Shown piece after piece: positions 32,875 to 43,277 of a stretch of 64,000 nucleotides of DNA. The notes beneath the pieces are model-generated. The model was given only the letters and a program-made list of their open reading frames with translations. It was not told the origin of the DNA and ran no database searches. Location of the stretch: positions 1-64,000 of the forward strand of contig JAMPFS010000011.1 of the NCBI GenBank assembly GCA_023664325.1. Direction: 5' to 3'. This DNA comes from Clostridium sp. (GTDB taxonomy: Bacteria > Bacillota > Clostridia > Lachnospirales > Lachnospiraceae). How positions within the stretch are numbered: position 1 is the stretch's first letter; each line of letters begins with the position of its first letter. The translations under genes and the position numbers were made by a program.

Positions 32875-33348
32875 ATGACTAAAAAGGAAATTGAGGCAAC
32901 CTGTGAAAAGCTTGTAACACCCATTATTGAGGAGCGCAGCTTTGAACTGGTAGATGTAGAGTATGTCAAAGAAGGCTCGCAATACTATTTGCGTGTATAC
33001 GCAGATAAGCCTGGGGGAATTACCATTGATGACTGCGTGGAGGTGAGCAGAGCCCTTAATCCATTGCTTGATGAGTACGATCAGGAATTTAAAGATCCAT
33101 ATATATTGGAGGTAAGTTCGCCCGGACTGCTCCGACCGATAAAGAAAGATAAGGATTTTGCAAGAAATCTCGGGAAGATGGTGGAAATAAAGCTGTTTCG
33201 TCCGTTAGAGGGGAAACAGGAAAAAGAATTTGAGGCGGAATTAAAGGAATGTAATGATAAGACGATTACGGTTCTTACAGATGAGGAAGAAGAAATTGTG
33301 ATTGACAGAAGCAACTTAGCGCTGGTTCGATTAGCATTTGAATTTTAA
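32875..33348 (+). CDS. rimP: Ribosome maturation factor RimP
   Basis: A 157-residue factor for 30S maturation. It carries FELVDVEYVKEGSQYYLRVYADK, GGITIDDC and LEVSSPGLLRPI, the family blocks. AAAGGTGG precedes ATG 32875; the longer frame from 32818 starts in the leader hairpin. First gene of the nusA-infB superoperon. Confidence 0.95.
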   Translation: MTKKEIEATCEKLVTPIIEERSFELVDVEYVKEGSQYYLRVYADKPGGITIDDCVEVSRALNPLLDEYDQEFKDPYILEVSSPGLLRPIKKDKDFARNLGKMVEIKLFRPLEGKQEKEFEAELKECNDKTITVLTDEEEEIVIDRSNLALVRLAFEF

Positions 33349-33370
33349 AATAGAGGAGGAATTAGAAAAA

Positions 33371-34645
33371 ATGTCAGAATTAATGCTTGCTTTGGAGCAA
33401 ATTGAGAAAGAGAAAGGAATTTCAAAAGATGTCATTGTTGAGGCAATTGAAAAGTCTTTGTTAGATGCCTGCAAAAAAGATTTTGGTAAAAGCGATAATG
33501 TAACAGTTAATATGAACCGGGAGACTGGTGATATTGAGGTGTATGCCGCCAAAACAGTTGTTGAGAATGTAGAGGATGATGCAATCGAGATTTCACTGGA
33601 AAATGCTTTGATGATGAGCAGTAAATATGCAGTAGGCGATACGGTAAATGTAGAGATTACACCGAAGAATTTTGGACGTATTGCAGCGCAGCAGGCTAGA
33701 AGCGTTATTGTACAGACAATTAAAGAAGAAGAGAAAAAGGCATTATATGAGCATTTTTACTGTAAGGAAAAAGATGTTGTAACCGGTGTGGTACAGCGTT
33801 ATGTGGGCAGGAATATCTCTGTCAGTCTGGATGATAAGATGGATGCGCTTTTAATGGAAAATGAGCAGATCCGAGGAGAGCATTACCGTCCGACAGACCG
33901 TATCAAGCTATATATTGTGGAAGTGAAGGAGACAAACAGGGGTCCAAAGGTGATTGTATCCCGCACACATCCGGAGCTTGTAAAACGTTTATTTGAGAAA
34001 GAGGTCGCAGAAGTTGCAGATGGCACGGTGGAGATTAAATCAATCTCCCGTGAAGCGGGTTCCCGTTCCAAGATTGCAGTGTGGTCAAACGATCCGAACG
34101 TAGACCCTGTCGGAGCGTGTGTCGGCATGAACGGTAACCGTGTCAATACAATTGTGGATGATTTAAAAGGCGAGAAAATTGATATCATTACATGGAATGA
34201 AGATCCGGCTGTCTTTATTGAGAATGCGCTTAGCCCGTCAAAGGTTGTATCCGTTGATGTGGATTTAGAGGAAAAGAGTGCCAGGGTTGTGGTTCCGGAT
34301 TACCAGTTGTCGCTTGCAATTGGTAAGGAAGGACAAAATGCAAGGCTTGCCGCAAGACTTACGGGATTTAAAATTGATATTAAGAGTGAGTCACAGGCAG
34401 GGGATGACTATCGGCACGGTTATGACAATGACGGATATGATGAAGACGGTTACTATGATGAGGATGGCTATTACGATGAAGATGGAGAATACCGCGATGA
34501 GGATGGCTATTACGATGAAGATGGAGAGTACCGCGATGAGGATGGCTATTATGATGAAGATGGAGAATACCGTGATGAATATGATGAGGAAGATTCGTAT
34601 GATGAAGCGGATGAATATGAGGATAATACGGAGTCTTTAGAGTGA
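33371..34645 (+). CDS. nusA: Transcription factor NusA with acidic repeat tail
   Basis: A 424-residue factor controlling RNA polymerase pausing, termination and antitermination. The N-terminal polymerase-binding domain, S1 domain (~135-200: [20 protein letters not shown]) and two KH domains ([32 protein letters not shown]) are intact. From residue ~340 it has an unusual tail of about 80 residues made of Asp, Glu, Gly and Tyr, including three 13-residue [13 protein letters not shown] units. Most Gram-positive NusA proteins end soon after KH2. GAGGAGG precedes ATG 33371. Confidence 0.96.
   Translation: MSELMLALEQIEKEKGISKDVIVEAIEKSLLDACKKDFGKSDNVTVNMNRETGDIEVYAAKTVVENVEDDAIEISLENALMMSSKYAVGDTVNVEITPKNFGRIAAQQARSVIVQTIKEEEKKALYEHFYCKEKDVVTGVVQRYVGRNISVSLDDKMDALLMENEQIRGEHYRPTDRIKLYIVEVKETNRGPKVIVSRTHPELVKRLFEKEVAEVADGTVEIKSISREAGSRSKIAVWSNDPNVDPVGACVGMNGNRVNTIVDDLKGEKIDIITWNEDPAVFIENALSPSKVVSVDVDLEEKSARVVVPDYQLSLAIGKEGQNARLAARLTGFKIDIKSESQAGDDYRHGYDNDGYDEDGYYDEDGYYDEDGEYRDEDGYYDEDGEYRDEDGYYDEDGEYRDEYDEEDSYDEADEYEDNTESLE
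34457..34573 (+). repeat. Three 39-bp tandem repeats in the nusA 3' end
   Basis: Units at 34457-34495, 34496-34534 and 34535-34573 differ at only a few third positions and encode [14 protein letters not shown] partial unit precedes them. They are in frame, so copy-number change would keep nusA open. Confidence 0.9.
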
Positions 34646-34717
34646 CAGACATACATTTTCTTTCATTGGCGTAAGCTTATAGGATAGATGGATTGTGAAA
34701 AGTTAGGATGTGATAAC

Positions 34718-34990
34718 ATGGCAAAGAAAGTGCCGCTTCGCAAATGTGTGGGGTGTGGTGAAATGATTGCAAAAAAAAGCATGATCAGAGTGATTAAGAC
34801 AAAGGAGGGCAATATAAAGCTGGACCCGACCGGCAAGGAAAATGGCAGAGGGGCATATCTTCATTTTGACAAAGAGTGTTTGGAAAAAGCTATGAAATCA
34901 AAAGGTTTGGAACGCTCCTTTAAAATGTCAATCGATCCTGTAATTTATGAAAATTTGAAGAAGGAGATGATAGACATTGAAGCAGAATAA
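34718..34990 (+). CDS. rnpM: YlxR family RNA-binding protein (RnpM)
   Basis: A 90-residue DUF448 protein, with RKCVGCGEMIAKKSMIRV and GRGAYLHFDKECL. The Bacillus member (YlxR, renamed RnpM) binds RNase P RNA and tunes its activity. ATG 34718 gives the usual MAKKVPLRKC start with AGGATG upstream; ATG 34688 has no ribosome site. Stands between nusA and ylxQ as usual. Confidence 0.9.
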   Translation: MAKKVPLRKCVGCGEMIAKKSMIRVIKTKEGNIKLDPTGKENGRGAYLHFDKECLEKAMKSKGLERSFKMSIDPVIYENLKKEMIDIEAE

Positions 34991-35303
34991 GGCTCTTTCG
35001 ATGCTATCCATAGCGACGAAAGCCGGAAAAACGGTAACTGGTGAATTTTCGACTGAAAAAGCCGTCAAGGAAGGCAGGGCATACCTTGTTGTGGTAGCAT
35101 CCGATGCTTCGGATAATACAAAAAAGAAGTTTAACAATATGTGTGACTATTATCATGTGACAATAAAGCTGTTTTCAGATAAGGTTTCTATCGGGAATGC
35201 CTGCGGGAAAGAGTTTCGGGCTTCTTTGGCAGTCATTGATAAAGGACTGGCAGAGGCAGTGATAAAACAGATTGATAGTTTGGATAATTTGGAGGTGCTA
35301 TAA
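34977..35303 (+). CDS. ylxQ: YlxQ, L7Ae/L30e-like RNA-binding protein
   Basis: A 108-residue protein of the L7Ae/L30e fold (LSIATKAGKTVTGEFSTEKAV, AYLVVVASDASDNT). Family members bind kink-turn RNAs. The start is TTG 34977, supported by AAGGAG ten bases upstream and overlapping rnpM by 14 bases. An ATG at 35001 is too far inside the fold. Confidence 0.88.
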   Translation: MKQNKALSMLSIATKAGKTVTGEFSTEKAVKEGRAYLVVVASDASDNTKKKFNNMCDYYHVTIKLFSDKVSIGNACGKEFRASLAVIDKGLAEAVIKQIDSLDNLEVL

Positions 35304-38063
35304 TTGGCAAAAATCAGAGTATATGAATTAGCAAAGAATCTAAATAAAAGCAGTAAAGAAATTATTGAGATTTTGAAAAAGAATGGCGTGGAAGTGACGA
35401 GCCATTCCAGTTCCGTGACGGAGGAGGATGCTGCAAAAGTAACAGAGCGTATTGCAGGCAGCAAACCGGCAGCGGCAGCAAAATCCCCGGCACCGGTTAA
35501 GACGGAAAGCGTGAAAGCGCATAAGGAAACCGAAAAACCGCAGAATGAAAGAAAAGCAGAGGCGGAAAGCCGTCAGGGTGAGCGCAGACCGGAAGGGAAT
35601 GTCCGTCCACAGGGCGAGCGCAGAGACGGTGCAAGACCACAGGGTGAGAGACGGGAATTTGGCGGAAACCGTCCACAGGGCGAGCGCAGAGATGGCGGAA
35701 GACCACAGGGCGAGAGACGGGAATTTGGCGGAAACCGTCCGCAGGGCGAGCGCAGAGACGGTGGAAGACCACAGGGCGAGAGACGGGAATTTGGCGGAAA
35801 CCGTCCACAGGGCGACCGCAGGGATGGCGGAAGACCACAGGGCGAGAGACGGGAATTTGGCGGAAACCGTCCGCAGGGCGACCGCAGAGACGGTGGCAGA
35901 TTACGGGGTGAGAGACGGGAATTTGGCGGAAACCGTCCACAGGGTGACCGCAGGGATGGCGGAAGATCACAGGGCGACCGTAGAGATTTTAATGGATCCA
36001 GAGACAATCGTGGCGGTTTTAATGGAAGACCGGGACAGGGCGGTCAGGGAAGCCGGCGGGATGGTGGAAGAAGAGATGACAGAAGAGAAGAGAAAATCTC
36101 TATCCCTGCACCAATGGACCGCGCATCTATGGACCGCGACCGGATGGATCGTCATAACCAGAAAAAGGAAAGAGAAAAGACCTCTCAATTTGAGGATGGC
36201 GATAACAGAAAGAAGAGCCGTAAGAAAGATGAACATTTTACGGTAAAGGGTACAAAGCCGGTTAAAAAACCGGTTCAGAAACAAAAGCCTGTGGAGCCTG
36301 CCGAACCGGTAATCCGCACCATTGAGCTTCCGGAAGTTCTGACGGTACAGGAATTAGCAGATAAGATTAAGACACCGGTTTCACAGCTCATCAAGAAGCT
36401 GTTTTTAGCGGGTGAAATGGTAACGGTAAACACAGATCTTGAGTTTGAAAAGGCAGCAGAAATTGCATTAGAATATAACTGTATTGCCGAAGAAGAAGTT
36501 AAGGTTGACGTGATAGAAGAAATGCTGAAAGAGGAGGACGAGGATGAAAGCCTGATGAGTGAACGTCCGCCGGTTGTCTGTGTTATGGGACACGTTGACC
36601 ACGGTAAAACCTCTCTTTTGGATGCCATTCGGGAGACCTCTGTTACAAGCGGTGAGGCTGGTGGAATTACGCAGCATATCGGCGCGTATACGGTGGATGT
36701 GAATGGACAGCAGATCACCTTCCTTGACACTCCGGGACATGAGGCATTTACTGCAATGCGTATGCGTGGCGCACAGTCTACGGATATTGCAATTTTAGTC
36801 GTTGCAGCGGATGATGGCGTTATGCCGCAGACCGTAGAGGCGATTAACCATGCGAAGGCTGCCGGGATTGAGATTATTGTTGCGGTGAATAAGATTGATA
36901 AAGAAAGCGCAAATGTTGAGCGTGTCAAGCAGGAATTAGTGGAATATGAACTGATTGCAGAAGATTGGGGTGGTTCTACTGTATTTTGCCCGGTTTCTGC
37001 ACATACTAAGGAAGGTATTGATAACCTTCTGGAAATGATTCTGCTCACTGCGGAAGTGTTAGAGCTGAAGGCGAATCCAAACCGCAAGGCCCGTGGTATT
37101 GTCATTGAGGCAGAGCTTGATAAAGGACGTGGCCCGGTAGCTACTATGCTGGTGCAAAAGGGAACCTTAAAAATCGGTGATTCCATTTCAGTCGGAAGTT
37201 CTTATGGCAGGGTACGCGCCATGATTGATGATAAAGGACAGCAGGTTAAGATCGCGGGACCTTCCAAACCGGTAGAGATTTTAGGATTAAATGGCGTGCC
37301 TGCCGCCGGTGAGATTTTTGTGGCTACACAGAATGAAAAAGAAGCCCGCACGATGGCAGAGACCTATATTGCCTGTGATAAAGAAAAACTGCTTGCGGAG
37401 ACAAAGGCTAAAATGTCATTGGATGATTTGTTCAGCCAGATCCAGGCAGGAAATGTAAAAGAACTAAATCTTGTTGTGAAGGCTGATGTACAGGGTTCTG
37501 TGGAAGCGGTGAAGCAGAGTCTTTTGAAGCTGTCCAATGAAGAGGTAGTGATTAAGGTTATTCATGCAGGCGTTGGCGCGATTAATGAATCGGATGTTAC
37601 GCTGGCATCTGCATCCAATGCGATTATTATTGGCTTTAATGTGCGGCCGGATATACAGGCGAAGGATATCGCAGAGCGTGAAAAAGTTGATCTCAGGCTT
37701 TATAAGGTTATCTATAATGCCATTGAAGATATTGAAGCAGCCATGAAGGGTATGTTGGATCCGATTTTTGAGGAGCAGGTAACAGGACATTTAGTTGTGC
37801 GTCAGACATTTAAGGCATCCGGAGTTGGCACAATCGCCGGTTCCTTTGTATTAGATGGCGTCATCCGTAAAAAATCAAGTGTCCGTATCACCCGTGATGG
37901 TGAACTGATTTTTGAGGGATCGTTAGCCTCCCTTAAGCGTTTCAAGGATGACGTAAAGGAAGTGAAGAATGGCTTTGAGTGCGGTATCGTATTGGAGAAT
38001 TTTAATGATCTCAAGGAGGACGACCAGATTGAAGCCTATGAAATGGTTGAGGTTCCCAGATAG
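35304..38063 (+). CDS. infB: Translation initiation factor IF-2 with Arg/Gly-rich repeat region
   Basis: A 919-residue GTPase that places initiator tRNA on the 30S subunit. An N-terminal helix domain (residues 1-~50: [21 protein letters not shown]) is followed by a long low-complexity region (~55-330). Within it, residues 101-210 are five 22-residue repeats rich in Arg, Gly, Gln and Pro. A second IF2_N domain is at ~340-395. The G domain has GHVDHGKT (429-436), DTPGHEAF and NKID, followed by domains II-IV. Start TTG 35304 is backed by GGAGGTG. Repeat copy number makes the protein longer than Bacillus IF-2. Confidence 0.96.
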   Translation: MAKIRVYELAKNLNKSSKEIIEILKKNGVEVTSHSSSVTEEDAAKVTERIAGSKPAAAAKSPAPVKTESVKAHKETEKPQNERKAEAESRQGERRPEGNVRPQGERRDGARPQGERREFGGNRPQGERRDGGRPQGERREFGGNRPQGERRDGGRPQGERREFGGNRPQGDRRDGGRPQGERREFGGNRPQGDRRDGGRLRGERREFGGNRPQGDRRDGGRSQGDRRDFNGSRDNRGGFNGRPGQGGQGSRRDGGRRDDRREEKISIPAPMDRASMDRDRMDRHNQKKEREKTSQFEDGDNRKKSRKKDEHFTVKGTKPVKKPVQKQKPVEPAEPVIRTIELPEVLTVQELADKIKTPVSQLIKKLFLAGEMVTVNTDLEFEKAAEIALEYNCIAEEEVKVDVIEEMLKEEDEDESLMSERPPVVCVMGHVDHGKTSLLDAIRETSVTSGEAGGITQHIGAYTVDVNGQQITFLDTPGHEAFTAMRMRGAQSTDIAILVVAADDGVMPQTVEAINHAKAAGIEIIVAVNKIDKESANVERVKQELVEYELIAEDWGGSTVFCPVSAHTKEGIDNLLEMILLTAEVLELKANPNRKARGIVIEAELDKGRGPVATMLVQKGTLKIGDSISVGSSYGRVRAMIDDKGQQVKIAGPSKPVEILGLNGVPAAGEIFVATQNEKEARTMAETYIACDKEKLLAETKAKMSLDDLFSQIQAGNVKELNLVVKADVQGSVEAVKQSLLKLSNEEVVIKVIHAGVGAINESDVTLASASNAIIIGFNVRPDIQAKDIAEREKVDLRLYKVIYNAIEDIEAAMKGMLDPIFEEQVTGHLVVRQTFKASGVGTIAGSFVLDGVIRKKSSVRITRDGELIFEGSLASLKRFKDDVKEVKNGFECGIVLENFNDLKEDDQIEAYEMVEVPR
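35604..35933 (+). repeat. Five 66-bp tandem repeats in infB
   Basis: Units start at 35604, 35670, 35736, 35802 and 35868, with a diverging sixth after 35934. Each encodes [20 protein letters not shown] plus GN, with small substitutions. Units are multiples of three, so expansion or loss keeps the frame. The internal half-repeat (RPQGERR) shows the 66-bp unit arose from a 33-bp one. Confidence 0.92.
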
Positions 38064-38072
38064 GAGATGTAA

Positions 38073-38477
38073 ATGAAACGAACTAGTATTAAGAATACAC
38101 GTATCAATGGAGAGGTTCAAAAGGAGCTTTCAAGAATCATCCATTACGAGATTAAGGATCCGAGAATCCATGCCATGACGAGTGTGACGCATGTTGTGGT
38201 GACACCGGATCTCAAGGAGTGTAAGGCATATATTTCCGTTTTCGGGGATGAGCAGACACAGGAAGAGACTCTGGCAGGATTGCGGAGCGCTGCCGGATTT
38301 ATCCGACGGGAACTTGCGAGAAGCATTAATCTCCGCAATACACCGGAGATTGCCTTTTATCTTGATCAGTCGATTGAATATGCGATTAATATGTCGAAAA
38401 AGATAGATGATGTCATGAAAGAACAGGATATGGATGCCTTTGGCGATACGGAAAATGAAACGATAGAAAGCGAATAA
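38073..38477 (+). CDS. rbfA: Ribosome-binding factor A
   Basis: A 134-residue KH-fold factor for 16S rRNA 5'-end maturation and cold adaptation (INGEVQKELSRIIHYEIKDPRI, VTPDLKECKAYISVFG). AGGAG precedes ATG 38073, nine bases after infB. Confidence 0.95.
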   Translation: MKRTSIKNTRINGEVQKELSRIIHYEIKDPRIHAMTSVTHVVVTPDLKECKAYISVFGDEQTQEETLAGLRSAAGFIRRELARSINLRNTPEIAFYLDQSIEYAINMSKKIDDVMKEQDMDAFGDTENETIESE

Positions 38478-38513
38478 GCATGTCAGTATTACATGGAGAG
38501 ATGGAGAGTTTGT

Positions 38514-39470
38514 ATGAACGATTTTTTAAGGGAAATTGAGCAGGCAGAAAGTATTGTAATATTAGGACATATCCGACCGGATGGGGACTGCGTAGGTTCC
38601 TGTCTGGGGCTTTATAACTATGTGCTGGATAATTATCCGGGCAAATGTGTGGATATTTATTTGGATGTTTTCAAACCGGAATTTATGTTTTTGCGGGGCG
38701 CAGATAAGATTTTACATAAGAAACAGGACAAAACATATGATCTGTGTGTTTCCTTAGACAGTGGGGATTTAAACCGCCACGCAGAATATGTGACGTATTT
38801 TCATTCTGCCAAACGGACTGTGAGTGTAGACCATCATGTAAGCAATCAGGGGTTTGGAGACCTTTGTTTTTTGAAGACGAATTGTTCTGCCACGGCGGAG
38901 GCGTTGTTTACATTGTTTGATACGGACAGGATTGGGCAGGAATGCGCGGAGGCGCTTTATGTCGGAATCGTGCATGACACGGGTGTTTTTAAATTCAGCA
39001 ATACAACCAGGCAGACGATGGAGATTGCGGGAATTTTGATTGAAAAGGGCGCCAGAAGCCAGATGGTCATTGATGGAACTTTTTATAAGAAAACATATAA
39101 ACAAAACAAAATGTTGGCAAAAGCTTTAGATGCGGCTTATTTGGAACTTGGGGGCAAGATGATTATCTCCTGCCTGACGAAGGATGTTTTTGATGCGTAC
39201 GAGGCAACCAATTTAGATACGGATGGGGTTGTGGATGCCATTCGTATCACGGAAGGGGTAGAGTGCGCGCTTTGGATGTATGAATATCCGAAAAAGGGAA
39301 CTTTCAAATGCTCATTGCGTTCCAATGAGTTTGTAAATGTAAATGAAATTGCAGGCAGTCTTGGCGGTGGCGGACATATCCGGGCTGCCGGCTGTGAAGT
39401 GACAGGCTCGAAGGATGAAATCATTGCCAAAATACGAGAGATGGTGCGTTTGCAGATGCAGGGCAGATAA
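38514..39470 (+). CDS. nrnA: DHH/DHHA1 phosphoesterase, NrnA-like oligoribonuclease/pAp phosphatase
   Basis: A 318-residue phosphoesterase expected to degrade nanoRNAs and 3'-phosphoadenosine 5'-phosphate. Metal-binding blocks are GHIRPDGDCVGS, SLDSGD and the name-giving VDHHVSN; the DHHA1 domain ends with GGGGHIRAAGC. ATG 38514 (GGAG seven bases upstream) is preferred to ATG 38493, which has no ribosome site. Position between rbfA and truB is as in other Firmicutes. Confidence 0.92.
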   Translation: MNDFLREIEQAESIVILGHIRPDGDCVGSCLGLYNYVLDNYPGKCVDIYLDVFKPEFMFLRGADKILHKKQDKTYDLCVSLDSGDLNRHAEYVTYFHSAKRTVSVDHHVSNQGFGDLCFLKTNCSATAEALFTLFDTDRIGQECAEALYVGIVHDTGVFKFSNTTRQTMEIAGILIEKGARSQMVIDGTFYKKTYKQNKMLAKALDAAYLELGGKMIISCLTKDVFDAYEATNLDTDGVVDAIRITEGVECALWMYEYPKKGTFKCSLRSNEFVNVNEIAGSLGGGGHIRAAGCEVTGSKDEIIAKIREMVRLQMQGR

Positions 39471-39494
39471 TATGGGATATATTTGAGGTGGAAA

Positions 39495-40442
39495 ATGTAT
39501 AACGGAGTCATAAATGTATATAAAGAAAAAGGATTTACTTCTTTTGATGTAGTGGCAAAGCTCCGTGGTATTTTGCATCAGAAAAAAATCGGGCATACAG
39601 GAACTTTGGACCCGGATGCAGAGGGCGTGTTGGTTGTCTGTCTTGGCAGCGCAACAAAGCTTTGCGAAATACTTACTGATAAGGATAAGAGCTATGAGGC
39701 AACATTGCTGCTTGGAAAAACCTCAGACACGGAGGATATTTCCGGCAATATTCTTTCGGAATGTGATGTGACGGCATCGGAAGAAGAGATCAAAGAGGCG
39801 GTTTTATCTTTTGTGGGTGAGTACGAACAGACTCCGCCGATGTATTCGGCAATTAAGGTAAATGGCAGAAAACTTTACGAGTTGGCGAGAGAGGGCAAAG
39901 AGATTGAACGGGCGAAAAGACCGGTTGTGATTCAAAGGATTGATATTTTATCCGTGGATGTGCCAAGAGTAACTTTTCAGGTAACCTGTGGAAAGGGAAC
40001 TTATATCAGGAGTCTTTGCCGGGATATTGGTGAAAAGCTCGGCTGTGGAGGCTTGATGGAACAGTTAGTCCGCAACAGCGTTCATTGCCGGGAGACAGGC
40101 ATAAGTTTTGAAAAGGAAGATGCTTTCACGCTTGCCGAGATAGAGGAACTTGTAAAAAGTGGAATGATGGAAGAGAAAATTTTATCAGTTGATTCCATGT
40201 TTCCGGAACTTCCCCAATTTAAAATACAGGCTGAGTGCGAAAAAAAGCTTACCAATGGAAACATATTAAAGACAAGAGAATTGTGCATGCTTTCACAGGC
40301 GGCTTTCGAGGGGATGAATGTAAGGAGTTATGAAAAAAATGGCACGCAGTGCCTTGTATATAATTGGGAAGGCGCATTTATGGCAATATACCGTTACGAC
40401 AGCAAATTAAATGCATGGAAAGCGGAAAAAATGTTTTTATAA
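39495..40442 (+). CDS. truB: tRNA pseudouridine-55 synthase
   Basis: A 315-residue enzyme making pseudouridine 55 in the tRNA T-loop. The catalytic Asp is in HTGTLDPDAEGVL, followed by YEATLLLGKTSDTEDISG and TCGKGTYIRSLCRDIG. The C-terminal ~70 residues are PUA-like. AGGTGG precedes ATG 39495. Confidence 0.95.
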   Translation: MYNGVINVYKEKGFTSFDVVAKLRGILHQKKIGHTGTLDPDAEGVLVVCLGSATKLCEILTDKDKSYEATLLLGKTSDTEDISGNILSECDVTASEEEIKEAVLSFVGEYEQTPPMYSAIKVNGRKLYELAREGKEIERAKRPVVIQRIDILSVDVPRVTFQVTCGKGTYIRSLCRDIGEKLGCGGLMEQLVRNSVHCRETGISFEKEDAFTLAEIEELVKSGMMEEKILSVDSMFPELPQFKIQAECEKKLTNGNILKTRELCMLSQAAFEGMNVRSYEKNGTQCLVYNWEGAFMAIYRYDSKLNAWKAEKMFL

Positions 40443-40459
40443 CAGGAAAAGGGCGGAAA

Positions 40460-41377
40460 ATGTTATATTTAAAGAACGAAGATGCAAGACAATTTTATAC
40501 GATGGGAACAGCAATAGCGCTTGGTAAGTTTGATGGCATCCATTTAGGGCATCAACTGCTGATTAATGGGCTGATAGAGGAAAAACAAAGGGGTTATCAG
40601 GCGCTTGTCTTTACTTTTGGCACTGCGCCGAATGAGGTATTATTAGGCGGCGCAAAAAAGAGTATCTATACTGCGGAAGAAAAGGCATTGTATTTTGAGG
40701 AATTAGGTGTGGATGTGCTGTTAGAATATCCATTCACAAAAGAGTTTTCCGTGCTGTCACCGGAAAAGTTTGTCATAGAATGTCTGGTGAAGCAGTTAGG
40801 CGTACGTTCCATTTATGTGGGGGAAGATTTTCGCTTTGGACGGGGAAGAAGCGGAAAAGTGTCATTGCTTCAATCGCTAGGTGAGCAATACCAGTTTGAG
40901 GTGCATTCCATCCCGAAAAAGACAAAGCATGGAAAAGTAGTCAGTTCCACGCTGATTCGTGATTTGCTTGAATCCCATTTTTATGCGGCAAATGATATGC
41001 TTGGCAATCCATACTTTGTCTATGGTGAAGTGGTACATGGAAAACATTTGGGAAATACGATAGGTTTTCCTACCATGAACCAGATGATTCCCAACCAGAA
41101 GCTTTTTCCGGCATTCGGAGTATATGCGAGCAGGGTTCAAATTGACGGAGTCATATACCAAAGCATCAGTAATTTGGGAAAGAAACCAACGGTTGAGGGC
41201 AGCCATCAGTTAGGATTGGAAACGCATATATTGGGCTATAACGGGAATCTATACGGCAGGATGTTAAAGACAGAATTATTATATTTTATAAGACCGGAGG
41301 AGAAGTTTCCGAATGTGGAGGCTTTGAGAAAGCAGATTTCCAATGACATTTTGATGATGCTGGAAGATGAAAAGTAA
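40460..41377 (+). CDS. ribF: Bifunctional riboflavin kinase/FAD synthetase
   Basis: A 305-residue enzyme converting riboflavin to FMN and FAD. The N-terminal nucleotidyltransferase has GKFDGIHLGHQ and DFRFGRGRSG; the C-terminal kinase has GNTIGFPTMN and KPTVEG. The ATG at 40460 follows GGAAAAGGGCGG; the longer frame from 40364 overlaps truB. Last gene of the operon before the ylxM promoter. Confidence 0.95.
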   Translation: MLYLKNEDARQFYTMGTAIALGKFDGIHLGHQLLINGLIEEKQRGYQALVFTFGTAPNEVLLGGAKKSIYTAEEKALYFEELGVDVLLEYPFTKEFSVLSPEKFVIECLVKQLGVRSIYVGEDFRFGRGRSGKVSLLQSLGEQYQFEVHSIPKKTKHGKVVSSTLIRDLLESHFYAANDMLGNPYFVYGEVVHGKHLGNTIGFPTMNQMIPNQKLFPAFGVYASRVQIDGVIYQSISNLGKKPTVEGSHQLGLETHILGYNGNLYGRMLKTELLYFIRPEEKFPNVEALRKQISNDILMMLEDEK

Positions 41378-41397
41378 CCTTTGTCAAGAAAAAAGTG

Positions 41398-41426
41398 TTG
41401 ACAAGATATCTTTTGTTGTATATACT
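41398..41426 (+). promoter_or_regulatory. Consensus sigma-A promoter for ylxM-ffh
   Basis: TTGACA (41398-41403) and TATACT (41421-41426) with 17-base spacing. It starts a new transcript after ribF and rules out the ylxM start codon at 41367, which lies upstream of it. Confidence 0.9.
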
Positions 41427-41483
41427 AGTCAAGGCAAGCGTAAAGAAAATTTGCTTTACATGTCAGAAGGAAGTGTGGAATAC

Positions 41484-41840
41484 ATGGAAAAAATCGTCAG
41501 ACAGGCATTATTATATGACTTTTATGGTGAGCTTTTGACAGAACATCAGAAGTCCATTTATTCCGATATTGTGCTGAATGACCTATCCTATTCCGAGGTG
41601 GCAAAGGATGAGGGAATCAGCCGTCAGGGTGTGTTCGATTTAGTAAAACGCTGTGATAAGATTTTAGAGGATTATGAGAGTAAGCTTCAGTTGGTTGAGA
41701 AGTTTTTAGATACGAAGGAACGGGTGAACCGTATTCACGAGCTTGCAACGGATCTTAAAGCGATGACAGACCGGCAGGATCTGAAGGAGAAGATGAATGA
41801 GATTGAATTAATCTCCAGGGCAATCTATGAAAGTTATTGA
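41484..41840 (+). CDS. ylxM: YlxM family helix-turn-helix protein
   Basis: A 118-residue DNA-binding-like protein encoded beside ffh in most Firmicutes; it is thought to modulate the signal recognition particle. The sigma-70-like helix-turn-helix (LNDLSYSEVAKDEGISRQGVFDLVKRC) is clear. ATG 41484 (AAGGAAG upstream) gives the usual start; ATG 41460 is possible. Both lie after the promoter. Confidence 0.88.
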   Translation: MEKIVRQALLYDFYGELLTEHQKSIYSDIVLNDLSYSEVAKDEGISRQGVFDLVKRCDKILEDYESKLQLVEKFLDTKERVNRIHELATDLKAMTDRQDLKEKMNEIELISRAIYESY

Positions 41841-41850
41841 GGAGTAAAAT

Positions 41851-43191
41851 ATGGCATTTGATAGTTTATCCGATAAAATGCAGAATGTCTTTAAAAAATT
41901 GCGGAGCAAGGGCGCACTTACCGAAGCAGACGTTAAGGAAGCCATGAAAGAGGTAAAACGCGCATTGTTAGAGGCGGACGTAAATTTCAAGGTCGTAAAG
42001 CAGTTCATTAATTCTGTAAGCGAGAGAGCTGTCGGTGAGGATGTGTTAAAAGGTCTGAATCCGGGGCAGATGGTAATCAAGATCGTAAAAGAAGAGATGG
42101 ATAAGCTTATGGGATCCGAAACGACAGAGATTAAGCTGCTTCCATCCAATGAAGTGACTGTTATTATGATGTGTGGTCTTCAGGGTGCCGGTAAAACTAC
42201 CACGGCTGCAAAGCTGGCTGGCAAGTACAAGGAACGCGGCAGGAAGTGCCTGCTCACTGCCTGTGATGTGTATCGCCCGGCAGCCATCAAACAGTTGGAA
42301 ATTAACGGTGAAAAACAGGGAGTGCCTGTATTTACGATGGGAGATCAGAATTCACCGGTTGATATTGCAAAGGCTGCTGTTTTGCATGCAGCCAAGAACC
42401 AGATACAGATTGTATTTTTAGATACGGCAGGCCGTCTTCATGTAGATCAGGAGATGATGGATGAATTAAAGCAGATTAAGGAGAATGTTTCCGTTGCATA
42501 TACCATTTTGACGGTGGATGCCATGACAGGACAGGACGCCGTGAATGTAGCAACGAATTTTAATGAACAGATTGGGATTGATGGCGTGATCCTCACTAAG
42601 TTAGATGGCGATACCCGTGGTGGCGCAGCGCTTTCAATTAAGGCTGTGACAGGCAAACCAATTTTTTACGTTGGTATGGGTGAAAAGCTTTCCGATTTGG
42701 AACAGTTTTATCCGGACCGCATGGCAAGCCGGATCCTCGGCATGGGTGATGTGGAATCCCTGATTGAGAAAGCGCAGAGTGCTATTGACGAAGACAAGGC
42801 GAAGGAAATGGAACAAAAGATGCGTAAGGCATCCTTTGATTTTAATGATTTTTTAGATAGTTTAGAACAGATGAATAAGATGGGAAGTATGCAGGATATG
42901 CTTTCCCTGATTCCGGGTATGGGAAACCAGCTTAAAAACGTGGAGATTGATGAGAAACAGATGAATCGTCCGAAGGCAATCATCCAGTCAATGACGATGG
43001 CAGAACGTTCCAATCCGGATATCATTAATCCAAGCCGGAAACGCAGGATTGCCAAAGGCGCCGGTGTGGATGTCAGTGAGGTGAATCGTCTGATTAAGCA
43101 GTTTGACCAGATGAAAAAGATGATGAAGCAGATGACGGGTATGATGGGTGGCAAACGTGGCAAGCGTTTTCGGATGCCATTCGGATTCTGA
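41851..43191 (+). CDS. ffh: Signal recognition particle protein Ffh
   Basis: A 446-residue SRP GTPase that binds signal peptides and 4.5S/6S-type RNA for cotranslational export. The N domain is followed by the G domain ([34 protein letters not shown]) and a Met-rich M domain (~325-446) ending in a basic tail. GAGGAG precedes ATG 41851. Confidence 0.97.
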   Translation: MAFDSLSDKMQNVFKKLRSKGALTEADVKEAMKEVKRALLEADVNFKVVKQFINSVSERAVGEDVLKGLNPGQMVIKIVKEEMDKLMGSETTEIKLLPSNEVTVIMMCGLQGAGKTTTAAKLAGKYKERGRKCLLTACDVYRPAAIKQLEINGEKQGVPVFTMGDQNSPVDIAKAAVLHAAKNQIQIVFLDTAGRLHVDQEMMDELKQIKENVSVAYTILTVDAMTGQDAVNVATNFNEQIGIDGVILTKLDGDTRGGAALSIKAVTGKPIFYVGMGEKLSDLEQFYPDRMASRILGMGDVESLIEKAQSAIDEDKAKEMEQKMRKASFDFNDFLDSLEQMNKMGSMQDMLSLIPGMGNQLKNVEIDEKQMNRPKAIIQSMTMAERSNPDIINPSRKRRIAKGAGVDVSEVNRLIKQFDQMKKMMKQMTGMMGGKRGKRFRMPFGF

Positions 43192-43277
43192 TGGATGAAT
43201 TGGATGTTAAACCTAATGGGTTAGACATATATTTACAGCAGTACAGTTGTACAGACTATAAAGGAGGTGAAAGGAAA

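Noticed and set aside
34380..34652. Histidine-rich minus-strand frame opposite the nusA tail
   Set aside because: It is the antisense shadow of the Asp/Tyr repeats; no start signal and no family likeness.
35604..35933. Regular direct repeats resembling a CRISPR array
   Set aside because: Units are contiguous, with no unique spacers, in frame within infB, and no cas genes are present.
35497..36284. Long open frames on both strands across the infB repeat region (for example + 35545-36246 and - 35573-36007)
   Set aside because: They mirror the 66-bp repeats in other frames and give low-complexity Arg/Pro/His protein without ribosome sites; infB explains the region.
41367..41483. Longer ylxM start at 41367
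   Set aside because: A consensus promoter lies at 41398-41426, so the start codon would precede the transcript; it also overlaps the ribF stop.
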